This document shows positions 7,797 through 16,851 of a DNA stretch of 64,000 bases, in pieces. The DNA is from Clostridia bacterium. Lineage in GTDB: Bacteria; Bacillota; Clostridia; Christensenellales; Borkfalkiaceae. Numbering within the stretch: position 1 is the stretch's first letter; each line of letters starts with the position of its first letter. Position numbers and translations under genes: made by a program. The notes beneath the pieces were generated by a model. It made no database searches. It saw only the letters and a program-made list of their open reading frames with translations, and was not told the DNA's origin. The stretch is taken from the NCBI GenBank assembly GCA_017407325.1, contig JAFQWV010000009.1:56423-120422 (forward strand), read 5' to 3'.

Positions 7797-8878
7797 TATG
7801 CGTTTTCAACCTCAAATTTCTTCATAAAGTCGATTAAAGCCTTAACGCCTTCAACCGGCATAGCGTTGTAAATGCTTGCGCGCATACCACCAACGAGTCT
7901 GTGTCCCTTTAACGAGCACAAGCCGTTTTGAGTAGCTTCCTTGATGAATTTAGCATCAAGTTCTTCGCTACCTGTAACGAAAGGAACGTTCATAATAGAA
8001 CGGTCTTCTTTGTTTACGGTTGATTTGTAAAGTTTAGAACCGTCGATGAAGTCGTAAAGCATTTTTGCTTTTGCTTCGTTGATTTCTTCAATAGCCTTTA
8101 CGCCACCGAGTTTTTCAAGACGGCGGAATACGAGCATTGACATATAAATACTAAAGCAAGGTGGGGTGTTGTATAAGCTTCCGTCTTTTGCTTGAGTAGA
8201 CCACTTGAGCATAGTTGGGCAACTTGGTAAAACGTTCTCTGCATCGTCAACCAAACTCTTTTTAGCGATTACGATAGTAACGCCTGCTGGAGCAATGTTC
8301 TTTTGAGCGCCAGCATAGATTACGCCAAACTTATTAACGTCGATTTCGCGAGATAAAATTTCACTTGACATATCTGCAACGAGTGGAACGTTAGTTTTTG
8401 GGAATTCCTTAAAACGAGTACCAAAAATTGTGTTATTTGAAGTGATATGTAAGTAAGCAGCGTCGCTACGAATATCAAGGTTTTTAGGGATATAAGTGTA
8501 GGTGTCTGCTTTTGAGCTACCTGCGACGTGAATATCACCGTAGATTTGTGCTTCTTGGTAAGCCTTGTTAGCGAAGTTACCACTTACAACGTAATCTGCT
8601 TTGTTGTTCTTGCCTAAAAGGTTTAGCGGAACTGCTGCAAATTGTTGGCTTGCACCACCTTGAACGAATAAAACATAGTAGTCGTCAGAAATGTTCATTA
8701 AAGAACGAAGGCGACTTTCTGCTTCTTCAACTACAGCCATAAAAGGTTTTGCTCTGTGGCTGATTTCAGTAACGCTCATACCTGTTCCGTTAAAGTTGAG
8801 AAGTTCTCTTTGAGCTTCTTCTAAAACTTCTACAGGGAGCATTGACGGACCTGCTGCAAAATTGTAAACTCTGTTCAT
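7796..8878 (-). CDS. serC: Phosphoserine aminotransferase
   Basis: PLP enzyme that converts 3-phosphohydroxypyruvate and glutamate to phosphoserine and 2-oxoglutarate. The start is the ATG ending at 8878, with CGGAGAAAATT upstream and the family N terminus NRVYNFAAGPSMLP; a longer reading upstream has no support and would cross the promoter. The 360-residue length is usual. The PLP lysine sits in AGAQKNIAPAG and the substrate-binding HRLVGGMRAS is near the C terminus. It is the first gene of serC-serA. No serB is adjacent. Confidence 0.96.
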   Translation of the reverse strand: MNRVYNFAAGPSMLPVEVLEEAQRELLNFNGTGMSVTEISHRAKPFMAVVEEAESRLRSLMNISDDYYVLFVQGGASQQFAAVPLNLLGKNNKADYVVSGNFANKAYQEAQIYGDIHVAGSSKADTYTYIPKNLDIRSDAAYLHITSNNTIFGTRFKEFPKTNVPLVADMSSEILSREIDVNKFGVIYAGAQKNIAPAGVTIVIAKKSLVDDAENVLPSCPTMLKWSTQAKDGSLYNTPPCFSIYMSMLVFRRLEKLGGVKAIEEINEAKAKMLYDFIDGSKLYKSTVNKEDRSIMNVPFVTGSEELDAKFIKEATQNGLCSLKGHRLVGGMRASIYNAMPVEGVKALIDFMKKFEVENA

Positions 8879-8924
8879 AATTTTCTCCGATTGCTTAATA
8901 GCATATTTTTTATTAATTTTATAT

Positions 8925-8953
8925 ATTATACAACAATCGAATTTTAAATGCAA
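8925..8953 (-). promoter_or_regulatory. serC-serA promoter
   Basis: On the minus strand TTGCAT (8953-8948), a 17-base spacer and TATAAT (8930-8925), 47 bases before the serC start. No T-box or other leader structure is seen. Confidence 0.75.
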
Positions 8954-9023
8954 CAAAGAAAGTAGCAATTCCACGTTTTTTTGCAAAATTTTTAAATAAA
9001 AATTTACTTTTATTACCAAAAAG

Positions 9024-9782
9024 TCAATCTTTAAAGATCGGTGACGATAAATTTTTAGTCTCAACAAGCCTTTTTTCATATCTTCTTGGCATAAAGTTGT
9101 GCATTTGTTTAAGGTTCTTTCGCTCTGTAATGTTTACCGATTGATAGTATTTTTGCCATAATGCTTCAATCTCTTTTTCTTTTGGTGAAAGGTACACAAC
9201 AAGTGGGGTAGTGGGCTTAAAAACTTCAAAAGCTTTGCCGTCGCTTATTACAACTTTATTTCTTACGACGTCGTGAATAATAAACCTGAGCGCAAGCCTT
9301 TTTACAAAATGCGGAGCAATTAAATCGACGATATCGTTATCTGGCTCAATATGCGCGTATAAAATACCGCCTTGCGCTTCTGAAAAACGGGTAAAGCCTA
9401 GATAGCGGTGGCGTTCAGTATTAATTTTTGAACACAAATCCGTAAAGTATAAAACGTCGCTATCGGTTAGGTTATAAGTTTCGTCACGACGGTTTTTCAA
9501 GCATTTATACGCGACTTGAAAAACGGCGTTTTCAGAAAGACTGTCCGAGCTTCTAAGTGCATAAAAAAGTCGGTTTAACAGTGCTATAGAGCCATATTTT
9601 ATTAAACCTTTTGACACTCTTTCTGCATTTACGGCGTTTGTTTCTATAATTTTTACCTGCATTTCAAATTGTTCTTGAAAGGTGGAAGAAGTCACGAGCT
9701 CGGGTAGTTCTTTTTTTGAAAAACTTTCAAACAAACAGCATAAAAGTCCTTCTTTAGTTGAATCAAATTTATAAACTATCAT
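9024..9782 (-). CDS. DNA metabolism protein of the TIGR03915 type, partner of the radical SAM protein
   Basis: A 252-residue protein of the family that is found next to a radical SAM protein of the TIGR03916 type; in other genomes the same domain is fused to a uracil-DNA-glycosylase-like domain. That fusion domain is absent here. Visible features are the N-terminal MIVYKFDSTKEGLLCCLFES, typical of the family, a conserved RYLGFTRFSE segment, and an acidic middle part. No membrane segment is seen. Its ATG overlaps the upstream gene's TGA (4-base ATGA), so the two are coupled. The biochemical role is not known; DNA repair or base modification is the family-level proposal, and the LexA-type boxes in front of the operon support a damage-related role. 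Confidence 0.85.
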   Translation of the reverse strand: MIVYKFDSTKEGLLCCLFESFSKKELPELVTSSTFQEQFEMQVKIIETNAVNAERVSKGLIKYGSIALLNRLFYALRSSDSLSENAVFQVAYKCLKNRRDETYNLTDSDVLYFTDLCSKINTERHRYLGFTRFSEAQGGILYAHIEPDNDIVDLIAPHFVKRLALRFIIHDVVRNKVVISDGKAFEVFKPTTPLVVYLSPKEKEIEALWQKYYQSVNITERKNLKQMHNFMPRRYEKRLVETKNLSSPIFKD

Positions 9783-11029
9783 AATTCTCCTGTGATAAGG
9801 CTAAGGGTGGTTTCTTGGTCGGAAAACATACTCATTTGCTTAGGTTCGAGCGCTTTATCGTTTAAAGAAAGCAAAAGTCTTACTGTAGGAAGGTGTTCTT
9901 TTCCGAAAAATTTTCCGTTTGCCGTGATAAAATGTATTGCTCGTTTTGTGACAATTCGCATTTTAACTAAATCTTCAAGGGTAAGCTTTGTGTATCTTCG
10001 CGCCATAATTATTTTATTTGCGCCTTTAATTCCGATTCCCGGAACCCTTACCAAAACTTCGGGTGGAGCAGTGTTAACTTCGACGGGAAAAAGTTCGGGA
10101 TGCTTTAAAGCCCAAGCACATTTCGGATCGAGCATAGGATCTAAATCTTCATCTTCAGAAATAAGCTCGCTTGCAGAAAAACCGTAAAATCTTAAAAGCC
10201 AATCGGCTTGATAAAGTCGGTGTTCTTTAAGTAGTCCCACGCTCGTTTTTGGAAGTAAGTTCGTGTCGTAATTAGTTGGAACGTACGACGAAAAATACAC
10301 GCGTTTTAGTTTGTAAAAAGAGTATAGACTTTCAGTAAGCTTTAAAACTTTTCCGTCGCTTTCGTCACTTGCTCCAACAATCATTTGTGTGGTTTGTCCA
10401 GCAGGTAAAAAGTGTTTGCGTTTTTCTTCTTTTGCAATCAAATATTCAGAAGAAAGTTCGCGCATAGGTCGAATAATTGCATTTTTGCTCTTTTGAGGAG
10501 CGAGAAGTTTTAAACTTTTTTCGCTTGGAAGTTCAATGTTAAAACTCATTCTATCGACGAAACTTGCGGCGCGCATAACCATAAGTCTGTCGGCTGACGG
10601 TATGCCTTTAAGATGAATATATCCGTTAAAGCCGTAAACCTTTCTAAGCATAATAACGGTATCTAAAAGTCTTTCCATAGTCTCGTTTGGGCTTTTATCT
10701 ACGGCAGAAGATAAGAACACGCCTTCAATATAGTTTCGCTTATAAAAATCCATAATAAGCTCGCAAAGATCTTTAGGGTTTGCACTTGCGCGCGGTACGT
10801 CGTTGCTTCTTCGGTTTACGCAGTATAAACAATCGTATACGCATTTGTTTGACATAAGTATTTTTAAAAGGGAAATGCAACGCCCGTCTTGAGTAAACGA
10901 GTGGCAAATTCCAGCCATGTGGCAATTTCCTATGCCAAAATCTCTTTTTCTTTCCGAGCCTGACGACGAGCACGAAACGTCGTATTTTGCCGAATCTGTT
11001 AAAATTTTTAGAGTGTTTTGGTCGATCAT
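9779..11029 (-). CDS. Putative DNA modification/repair radical SAM protein (TIGR03916 type)
   Basis: The 416-residue product starts at the ATG ending at 11029, six bases after AAAGGTG; an upstream in-frame ATG lies in the promoter. The radical SAM [4Fe-4S] motif is CVYDCLYC (Cys63, Cys67, Cys70). An extra set of cysteines (Cys20, Cys36, Cys42, Cys51) precedes it, as in this family. Near the C terminus VRVPGIGIKGANKIIMARR is a helix-hairpin-helix, a DNA-binding motif. It is the first gene of a two-gene operon and has a near-perfect sigma-A promoter flanked by two LexA-type boxes. The family is always paired with a TIGR03915/03914 partner; the reaction is unknown. Damage-inducible DNA repair is my inference. 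Confidence 0.9.
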   Translation of the reverse strand: MIDQNTLKILTDSAKYDVSCSSSGSERKRDFGIGNCHMAGICHSFTQDGRCISLLKILMSNKCVYDCLYCVNRRSNDVPRASANPKDLCELIMDFYKRNYIEGVFLSSAVDKSPNETMERLLDTVIMLRKVYGFNGYIHLKGIPSADRLMVMRAASFVDRMSFNIELPSEKSLKLLAPQKSKNAIIRPMRELSSEYLIAKEEKRKHFLPAGQTTQMIVGASDESDGKVLKLTESLYSFYKLKRVYFSSYVPTNYDTNLLPKTSVGLLKEHRLYQADWLLRFYGFSASELISEDEDLDPMLDPKCAWALKHPELFPVEVNTAPPEVLVRVPGIGIKGANKIIMARRYTKLTLEDLVKMRIVTKRAIHFITANGKFFGKEHLPTVRLLLSLNDKALEPKQMSMFSDQETTLSLITGEL

Positions 11030-11043
11030 ATTTTCACCTTTTT

Positions 11044-11057
11044 CGAACATTTGTTTC
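11044..11057 (-). promoter_or_regulatory. LexA-type SOS box, downstream copy
   Basis: CGAACATTTGTTTC on the plus strand (13 of 14 matches to the Bacillus SOS box CGAACRNRYGTTYC). It sits directly after the -10 of the radical SAM operon, over the expected transcription start. Confidence 0.65.
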
Positions 11058-11086
11058 ATTATAACGCAATATTTTTACTTTGTCAA
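11058..11086 (-). promoter_or_regulatory. Promoter of the radical SAM / DNA metabolism operon
   Basis: On the minus strand a perfect TTGACA (11086-11081), 17-base spacer and TATAAT (11063-11058). Both ends are overlapped or abutted by LexA-type boxes, which fits a strong promoter held off by a repressor. Confidence 0.85.
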
Positions 11087-11097
11087 ACATTTGTTCG
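11084..11097 (-). promoter_or_regulatory. LexA-type SOS box, upstream copy
   Basis: CGAACAAATGTTTG read on the minus strand (13 of 14 matches to CGAACRNRYGTTYC), overlapping the -35 hexamer by three bases. Its centre lies exactly 40 bp from that of the second box, with the same AACAAATGTT core. Confidence 0.65.
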
Positions 11098-11160
11098 ATA
11101 ATTAATACTTTTTTAATAAGGGAAAATTAGGAAGAAAAGTGAAATTTTACTAAACAGTTA

Positions 11161-11189
11161 TTGACTTATTTTATAAGTTGTGGTAAAAT
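11161..11189 (+). promoter_or_regulatory. Promoter of the M24 peptidase gene
   Basis: TTGACT (11161-11166), 17-base spacer, TAAAAT (11184-11189). It rules out the in-frame TTG at 11161 as a start codon and points to ATG 11206. Confidence 0.75.
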
Positions 11190-11205
11190 AATGAAAGGTA
11201 AATAT

Positions 11206-12222
11206 ATGGAAAGTGGTCAAGAGTTTATTTTAATAACTAAACCTGAAGTAATTTTGCACCTTACAGGCGCTTATGCAGAGGGGTATTTGCTTATTGGTGA
11301 CAAAAATTATTTGTTTACTGATCCACGCTATTTTTACGCGGTGAAAAATTCGATAAAAGACGAAAAGACTGTTGCTTTATTGGGTGGCCTTTCAGAAGTT
11401 AAAGAATTGCTTCAAGAAAAAAGTTTAGTAGGGCTTGATTTTTCTTACGAGTCTGTAAATTTGTATAAAGAGATTAAGAAGGTTACGGAAGTTTTTGATG
11501 CAACTGATAGAATAAATCGCCGTATAGCGCGAAAAAACGAGACTCAACTCGAGTTCGTGCAAGCGTCTTGCTCCATTTGTGAAAAGGCTTTTTGGGCAAC
11601 ATTACCAAGCATAAGGCTTGGAATGACAGAACTTGAGCTTGCCTCAATCTTAGAGTATAACTTTAAGGCTTTGGGCGCAAGTGGAACGTCTTTTGACACG
11701 ATTATTGCGTTCGGTGAAAATTCAGCCGTTCCACACCATCAAACGTCTAACGCAACCTTAAAAAAAGACAGCGTAATTTTAATGGATTTTGGGTGCAAGG
11801 TGTCAGGGTACTGCTCGGATATGACGAGAACTTTGTTTTTCGGAAGCCCAACAGAAGAATTTTTACAAGCGTACTCAGCCGTTCAAAGCGCACACGAAAA
11901 GGCTAAGCAAAACATTAAAAGTGGTATGAGTGCAAGGTTTGCAGATAAATTTGCCCGTAAAAGCTTAGAGAAAAAGGGGTATGGCGAACACTTTACTCAC
12001 TCGCTGGGACATGGAATAGGAACTTCTATTCACGAATATCCGTCGTTATCGCCGAAATCGGGCGATGAAGTGATTTTGAAAAACGGATATGTTTTTTCTA
12101 TCGAGCCGGGCGTATATTTTGACGGAAAATTTGGAATAAGAATAGAAGATACCGTGGCGCTTATAGGTGGCGTGGTCAAAAGCTTTATGACCGACGACTT
12201 AAATTTGAAAATTATCGGTTAG
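11206..12222 (+). CDS. M24 family aminopeptidase (Xaa-Pro type)
   Basis: Cytoplasmic metallopeptidase that probably removes N-terminal residues before proline or splits Xaa-Pro dipeptides. ATG 11206 has AAAGG seven bases upstream and follows the promoter. The 338-residue product has a creatinase-like N-domain (about 1-115) and the pita-bread catalytic domain. Metal ligands are visible in order: the two Asp in LMDFGCKVSGYCSDMTRT, the His of SLGHGIGTSIHE, the Glu of SIEPGVYF and the Glu of GIRIEDTV. The gene is followed after 50 bases by efp, a very common Bacillota pairing, and the two may be co-transcribed. Whether it is PepP or PepQ by activity cannot be told. Confidence 0.92.
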   Translation: MESGQEFILITKPEVILHLTGAYAEGYLLIGDKNYLFTDPRYFYAVKNSIKDEKTVALLGGLSEVKELLQEKSLVGLDFSYESVNLYKEIKKVTEVFDATDRINRRIARKNETQLEFVQASCSICEKAFWATLPSIRLGMTELELASILEYNFKALGASGTSFDTIIAFGENSAVPHHQTSNATLKKDSVILMDFGCKVSGYCSDMTRTLFFGSPTEEFLQAYSAVQSAHEKAKQNIKSGMSARFADKFARKSLEKKGYGEHFTHSLGHGIGTSIHEYPSLSPKSGDEVILKNGYVFSIEPGVYFDGKFGIRIEDTVALIGGVVKSFMTDDLNLKIIG

Positions 12223-12272
12223 CCGATAGATTATATTGATAAAAAATAAATTATATATTCAGGAGAAATTTT

Positions 12273-12833
12273 ATGGTACAAGCAGGAGATTTCAGAAAGG
12301 GTGTTACAATCGAATTTGAAGGTAATATCTACACAATCGTTGACTTCCAACACGTTAAACCGGGTAAGGGTGCAGCGTTCGTTAGAACGAGACTTAAAAA
12401 TATCGTTACCGGCGCAGTTTTAGAAAGAACTTTCAACCCAACTGAAAAGGTTGAAAACGCAATCATCGAAACCAAGAAGATGACTTATTCTTACGAAGCT
12501 GACGGTTTATATTACTTTATGGATGAAGAATACAATCTTGTTCCACTCAACCACGACCAAGTTGAAGATGCGCTTGCATACATCAAAGAAAACGACACGG
12601 TTATGGTTAAGTCTTACAAGGGTAATGCGTTCTCAGTTGAATGTGAAAACTTCGTTGAACTTTTAGTTGTTGAATCTGATCCGGGTGTTGCAGGAAACAC
12701 AGCAACCAATGCTACAAAAAATGCAAAACTTGAAACAGGCATCAATATTCAAGTTCCTATGTTCGTTGAACAAGGCGACGTTATCAGAATTGATACTCGT
12801 ACCGGCGAATACATGGAAAGAGTTAAAAAGTAA
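12273..12833 (+). CDS. efp: Elongation factor P
   Basis: Relieves ribosomes stalled on polyproline stretches. The 186-residue product has the usual three beta-barrel domains; the loop [14 protein letters not shown] carries the Lys at position 32 that is modified in many bacteria (in Bacillus with 5-aminopentanol). No lysine-modifying enzyme (EpmA/B) gene is seen in the window. The start follows TTCAGGAGAAATTTT. The C terminus [13 protein letters not shown] is standard. A second open frame inside it (12667-12918) is only a shadow. Confidence 0.97.
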   Translation: MVQAGDFRKGVTIEFEGNIYTIVDFQHVKPGKGAAFVRTRLKNIVTGAVLERTFNPTEKVENAIIETKKMTYSYEADGLYYFMDEEYNLVPLNHDQVEDALAYIKENDTVMVKSYKGNAFSVECENFVELLVVESDPGVAGNTATNATKNAKLETGINIQVPMFVEQGDVIRIDTRTGEYMERVKK

Positions 12834-12845
12834 TTTTTTGAAACT

Positions 12846-12885
12846 AAAGCGATTCGGGTTTTACGGGTCGCTTTTTGTTTTTTCT
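12846..12885 (+). terminator. efp terminator
   Basis: A 10-bp stem AAAGCGATTC with GGGTCGCTTT (two G-U pairs), nine-base loop, followed by TTTTTGTTTTTTC. Confidence 0.8.
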
Positions 12886-12918
12886 ATAAAAGATAAATTT
12901 ATCACGGTAGGGGCATAA

Positions 12919-13638
12919 ATGCAAAGAACGGTTTTTATTACGGGTGGAACCCGCGGAATTGGCTTAAAAACGGCGTTAGAATTCAAAAAGATAGGCTATA
13001 GAGTGATTATTGGCTATTTTTCAAGTGATGAAATTGCAGGTGAAATTCAAGATGAGTATAAAATTCGCACGATAAAATGCGACGTAAGAAGCGTAGAAGA
13101 TTTAGAGAATGCAAAAAACGTTATTCATAGAGAATACGGAAAAGTTGATACGCTTATAAACTGCGCTGGCGTTTGTTTAAAGCAAGCGACCATTTCTCAA
13201 GTTGATGAAAAAGATTTCGACAATTTAATCTCCGTAAACGTAAAAGGTGTTTTTAACGCAACAAAGGTTTTTCTTGGCGATATGCTTTCGCTCGGCTACG
13301 GCTCGATAGTAAACGTGTCGTCTATTTGGGGGCTGGACGGTGGCTCGTGCGAAGTGTGTTACTCTGCATCAAAAGGCGCGGTAACTGCTATGACCAAGTC
13401 GCTCGCAAAAGAACTTGCACCGTCAAATATTAGGGTAAACGAAGTTGCTCCGGGTTTTATTGATACGGATATGAACGCGCATATATCTTCAGAAGATAGA
13501 CGAGATTTCTGTGAGACTGTACTGCTTTCAAGAATTGGAAAACCTGAAGAAGTTGCTAAAGCAATTACCTTTCTAGCTGGCGATGACGCATCTTATATTA
13601 CAGGTCAAACCTTACGCGTAGACGGTGGTATGCTCTAA
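12919..13638 (+). CDS. SDR family oxidoreductase (FabG-like)
   Basis: Short-chain dehydrogenase/reductase with a Rossmann fold; the closest well-known relatives are 3-oxoacyl-ACP reductases. In the 239-residue product the NAD(P) loop is TGGTRGIG (residues 8-15), followed by NCAG, and the catalytic residues are Ser in NVSSIWG, Tyr and Lys in YSASKG. The C-terminal APGFIDTDM and ITGQTLRVDGG are typical of FabG. It stands alone, not in a fatty-acid cluster, so the substrate could be something other than an acyl-ACP and I give no symbol. The start is preceded by GGTAGGGGC. Confidence 0.88.
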   Translation: MQRTVFITGGTRGIGLKTALEFKKIGYRVIIGYFSSDEIAGEIQDEYKIRTIKCDVRSVEDLENAKNVIHREYGKVDTLINCAGVCLKQATISQVDEKDFDNLISVNVKGVFNATKVFLGDMLSLGYGSIVNVSSIWGLDGGSCEVCYSASKGAVTAMTKSLAKELAPSNIRVNEVAPGFIDTDMNAHISSEDRRDFCETVLLSRIGKPEEVAKAITFLAGDDASYITGQTLRVDGGML

Positions 13639-13684
13639 AACGACAAATTTTCAAAATTTACGCAATTAATTTTTCAAAAAGGTA

Positions 13685-13713
13685 TTGAAAAAAATACTAA
13701 AGTATTATATAAT
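13685..13713 (+). promoter_or_regulatory. Promoter of the glycogen operon
   Basis: TTGAAA (13685-13690), 17-base spacer, TATAAT (13708-13713), 49 bases before glgB. The next promoter-like spacing inside the operon is not obvious, so glgBCDAP plus the GH13 gene are probably one transcript. Confidence 0.75.
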
Positions 13714-13761
13714 AGAATATATAATACTAAATTGACTCTAGACACGAATAGTAGGAGAAAT

Positions 13762-15648
13762 ATGAGTAATCTTCCCGTATATCTTTTCCACGAAGGAACC
13801 AATTACAAAAGTTATCAATATTTTGGGAGCCACTTCGGAACTAAAGACGGCGTAAGTGGTGTGTTTTTCAGAGTCTATGCACCACGGGCTTACGAAATTT
13901 CAGTAGTGGGCGATTTTAACGATTGGTTAGAACGTGTAAATACAATGCAACGCATTTCTAGAGAAGGGGTGTGGGAATGCTTTGTTCCGAGATTAAAACA
14001 ATTTGATAATTATAAGTATGCAGTACGTACGAGATACGGGGTTGTCCTTAAGGCAGATCCGTTTGCGTTTCACGCAGAAACTGCGCCAGAAACGGCTTCT
14101 AAGGTATACGATTTAGAAGGGTATGAGTGGCGCGACGAAGAATTTTGCAAAAACAGAACTTCGGACAGCTACTCAAAGCCAATGAACGTTTACGAAGTAA
14201 ACCTACTGTCGTGGAAAAAGTATGACGACGGCAATTACTATAGCTATCGCGATTTAGCAAAGTATTTAGTTGAATATCTTGTTGAAATGAACTATACTCA
14301 CGTAGAGTTTATGCCTATTTTAGAGTTTCCGTTTGACGGAAGCTGGGGCTATCAAGTAACGGGGTACTTTGCCGTTACTTCAAGGCTAGGAACGCCGAAG
14401 GATTTTATGTATCTTATCGACGAGCTACACCTTGCGGGAATTGGTGTAATATTAGATTGGGTGCCAGCGCATTTTGCGAAAGATATTCACGGGCTTTACG
14501 AATTTGACGGCGCACCACTATACGAAGATTTCAGACCAACGCGAATGGAACATAAGGGTTGGGGGACACGCATTTTCGATTATGGAAGACCTGAAGTTCA
14601 ATCTTTTTTAATATCTTCGGCAGGTTTTTATTTTGATTATTATCATATTGACGGAATAAGAGTAGATGCAGTTGCATCAATGCTTTATCTTGATTACGAT
14701 AGAAAACAAGGTGAATGGCAACCAAACTCTTACGGCTCTAACTATAACCTAGAGGCCATTGCGTTTTTGCAAAAATTAAACGCAGCAATTTTTAAAGAAT
14801 ATCCATACGCGCTTATGATTGCAGAAGAATCAACGGCTTTTCCAATGGTTACGATGCCGACAAACGTGGGTGGTTTAGGGTTTAACTATAAGTGGAATAT
14901 GGGTTGGATGAACGACACTTTGTCTTACATCAAGACAGACGGCTTTTTTAGAAAAGAAGTTCACAATAAATTGACTTATACGTTCACTTACGCTTTTTCC
15001 GAGAACTTTGTATTGCCTATTTCACACGATGAGGTTGTGCATGGCAAAGGATCTTTAATAAATAAAATGCCACAAGATTATGACGATAAGTTTGAAAACG
15101 TAAAAGTTTTCCGTGGCTTTTCAATGGCGTATCCAGGGAAGAAGCTTCTGTTTATGGGACAAGATTTCGGGCAGTTTAAAGAGTGGAATCACAAAGAAGG
15201 GTTAGAGTTTTTCTTGCTCGAATACCCAAAACATTCGGGACTTTTAAAATTTAATAAAGACCTTAACAAAATATATAAAGAACACGACGCGCTTTACTCG
15301 AAAGAAAAGTGGGACGGATTTAGTTGGGTTTCAGGAGGAGATGCGATAAACAACTTAATCGCGTTTACAAGATACGGAGAAAGTGGTGAAGAAATTTTGG
15401 CGATATTCAACTTCTCAGGAAGCGACTTAAAAGATTATAGACTTTACGTGGATAACGACAAATATGAAGTGTTGTTTAATTCGGATAAACCGGAATACGG
15501 CTCGTCAGACTTTGATGAAATTAAAAATGTTAGCGCAATCGGCGTTGACGATATCAGTAAAAAGTATATAATTTCTCTTGATTTAAAGAAGTATTCGTTC
15601 AAATACCTTATTAAAAAAGTCGGAAAAAAATCAAGGAAAAATAAATAG
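13762..15648 (+). CDS. glgB: 1,4-alpha-glucan branching enzyme
   Basis: Introduces alpha-1,6 branches into growing glycogen. ATG 13762 with GTAGGAGAAAT is preferred to an in-frame TTG 30 bases upstream. The 628-residue product has an N-terminal CBM48 domain ([20 protein letters not shown]), the GH13 barrel with the branching-enzyme signature [16 protein letters not shown], the nucleophile Asp in [12 protein letters not shown], the acid Glu in IAEESTAF and HDEVVHGK, and a C-terminal beta domain. It is the first gene of the glycogen operon, 14 bases before glgC. Confidence 0.96.
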   Translation: MSNLPVYLFHEGTNYKSYQYFGSHFGTKDGVSGVFFRVYAPRAYEISVVGDFNDWLERVNTMQRISREGVWECFVPRLKQFDNYKYAVRTRYGVVLKADPFAFHAETAPETASKVYDLEGYEWRDEEFCKNRTSDSYSKPMNVYEVNLLSWKKYDDGNYYSYRDLAKYLVEYLVEMNYTHVEFMPILEFPFDGSWGYQVTGYFAVTSRLGTPKDFMYLIDELHLAGIGVILDWVPAHFAKDIHGLYEFDGAPLYEDFRPTRMEHKGWGTRIFDYGRPEVQSFLISSAGFYFDYYHIDGIRVDAVASMLYLDYDRKQGEWQPNSYGSNYNLEAIAFLQKLNAAIFKEYPYALMIAEESTAFPMVTMPTNVGGLGFNYKWNMGWMNDTLSYIKTDGFFRKEVHNKLTYTFTYAFSENFVLPISHDEVVHGKGSLINKMPQDYDDKFENVKVFRGFSMAYPGKKLLFMGQDFGQFKEWNHKEGLEFFLLEYPKHSGLLKFNKDLNKIYKEHDALYSKEKWDGFSWVSGGDAINNLIAFTRYGESGEEILAIFNFSGSDLKDYRLYVDNDKYEVLFNSDKPEYGSSDFDEIKNVSAIGVDDISKKYIISLDLKKYSFKYLIKKVGKKSRKNK

Positions 15649-15662
15649 CGGGGTATACACTT

Positions 15663-16841
15663 ATGGCAATGAAAAAAGAATGTGTTGCAATGTTACTTGC
15701 AGGTGGTCAAGGCAGTAGACTTTACGCATTAACTACAAAAATTGCAAAACCGGCGGTAACGTTTGGTGGTAAATACAGAATCATTGATTTTCCACTTTCA
15801 AACTGCGTAAATTCGGGTATTGACACGGTTGGCGTATTAACTCAATACCAACCGCTAATACTTAACGAGTACGTCGGGAACGGTCAACCGTGGGATCTGG
15901 ACAGATCTTTTGGTGGTGTTCATATCCTTTCACCGTATCAAGCAAAAGGTGGCTCAGATTGGTTTAAGGGAACTGCAAACGCAATATACCAAAACTTACA
16001 TTTTATAAAGCGTTATAACCCTGAATACGTTTTGATTTTATCGGGTGATCACATTTACAGAATGGACTATTCTGAAATGATTGAAAAGCATAAAAAAATG
16101 AACGCAGATTGTACTATTGCAACAATCAACGTTCCACTTGAAGACGCGTCGCGCTTTGGTATTTTAAACACAAATCCAGACGGCACGGTTTACGAGTTTG
16201 AAGAAAAACCTAAAAATCCGAAAAGCACTCTTGCGTCGATGGGAATTTACGTATTTTCAGCAGAGAAACTTTATAAGTATTTAGAGCAGGATGCTAAGGA
16301 TAAATCTAGCTCGAACGACTTTGGTAAAGACGTTTTACCTAAGATGCTCGCAGGTGGTGAAAAAATGTGTGCATTCGAGTTTAGTGGTTATTGGAAAGAC
16401 GTTGGAACAATCAATTCGCTATTTGATGCAAATATGGATCTACTCGGCGATAAACCACAGTTCGATTTTGCTAAAGTGGAATGGAAAATTCACTCAAGAA
16501 ACCCAATCGCTCCGCCACACTACATAGGCAAAACAGGTAAGGTAAATAACAGTATAATCGCGCTCGGCTGTGAGATACAAGGTCAAGTAAGCGATTCTGT
16601 TTTATCGTATAACGTAAAAGTTGGAAAGGGCGCAATTATTAAAAACAGTATAATTTTCAGCAACGTAGAAATTGGTGAAGGCGCAGTGATAGATCACGCT
16701 ATTATCGACGAAGAAGTCGTTATTGGAAAAAATGCAAAAGTCGGTGAAAACGTAAAAGATAATAAGATTGCAGTAGTGGGCAGAGAGTACGTTTTAGGTG
16801 ATGGCGAAGTAATTCAAGCCGGTCAAATCGTAGAAAAATAA
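15663..16841 (+). CDS. glgC: Glucose-1-phosphate adenylyltransferase, catalytic subunit
   Basis: Makes ADP-glucose from glucose-1-phosphate and ATP, the committed step of glycogen synthesis. The 392-residue product has the pyrophosphorylase loop LAGGQGSRL, the substrate motif [16 protein letters not shown] with the catalytic Asp, and C-terminal left-handed beta-helix hexapeptide repeats from about residue 290. Start codons ATG 15663 and 15669 are both possible. It is followed after ten bases by glgD. The GlgC-GlgD pair is typical of Bacillota and forms a mixed tetramer in which GlgD raises activity. Confidence 0.96.
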   Translation: MAMKKECVAMLLAGGQGSRLYALTTKIAKPAVTFGGKYRIIDFPLSNCVNSGIDTVGVLTQYQPLILNEYVGNGQPWDLDRSFGGVHILSPYQAKGGSDWFKGTANAIYQNLHFIKRYNPEYVLILSGDHIYRMDYSEMIEKHKKMNADCTIATINVPLEDASRFGILNTNPDGTVYEFEEKPKNPKSTLASMGIYVFSAEKLYKYLEQDAKDKSSSNDFGKDVLPKMLAGGEKMCAFEFSGYWKDVGTINSLFDANMDLLGDKPQFDFAKVEWKIHSRNPIAPPHYIGKTGKVNNSIIALGCEIQGQVSDSVLSYNVKVGKGAIIKNSIIFSNVEIGEGAVIDHAIIDEEVVIGKNAKVGENVKDNKIAVVGREYVLGDGEVIQAGQIVEK

Positions 16842-16851
16842 GGAGATAAGT

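Noticed and set aside
11084..11105. Second promoter or attachment-like repeat suggested by AACATTTGTT occurring twice
   Set aside because: The repeat is fully explained by the two LexA-type boxes flanking one promoter; nothing suggests recombination.
12667..12918. 83-codon open frame overlapping the end of efp
   Set aside because: It is a shadow frame of efp that continues over the terminator; no ribosome-binding site.
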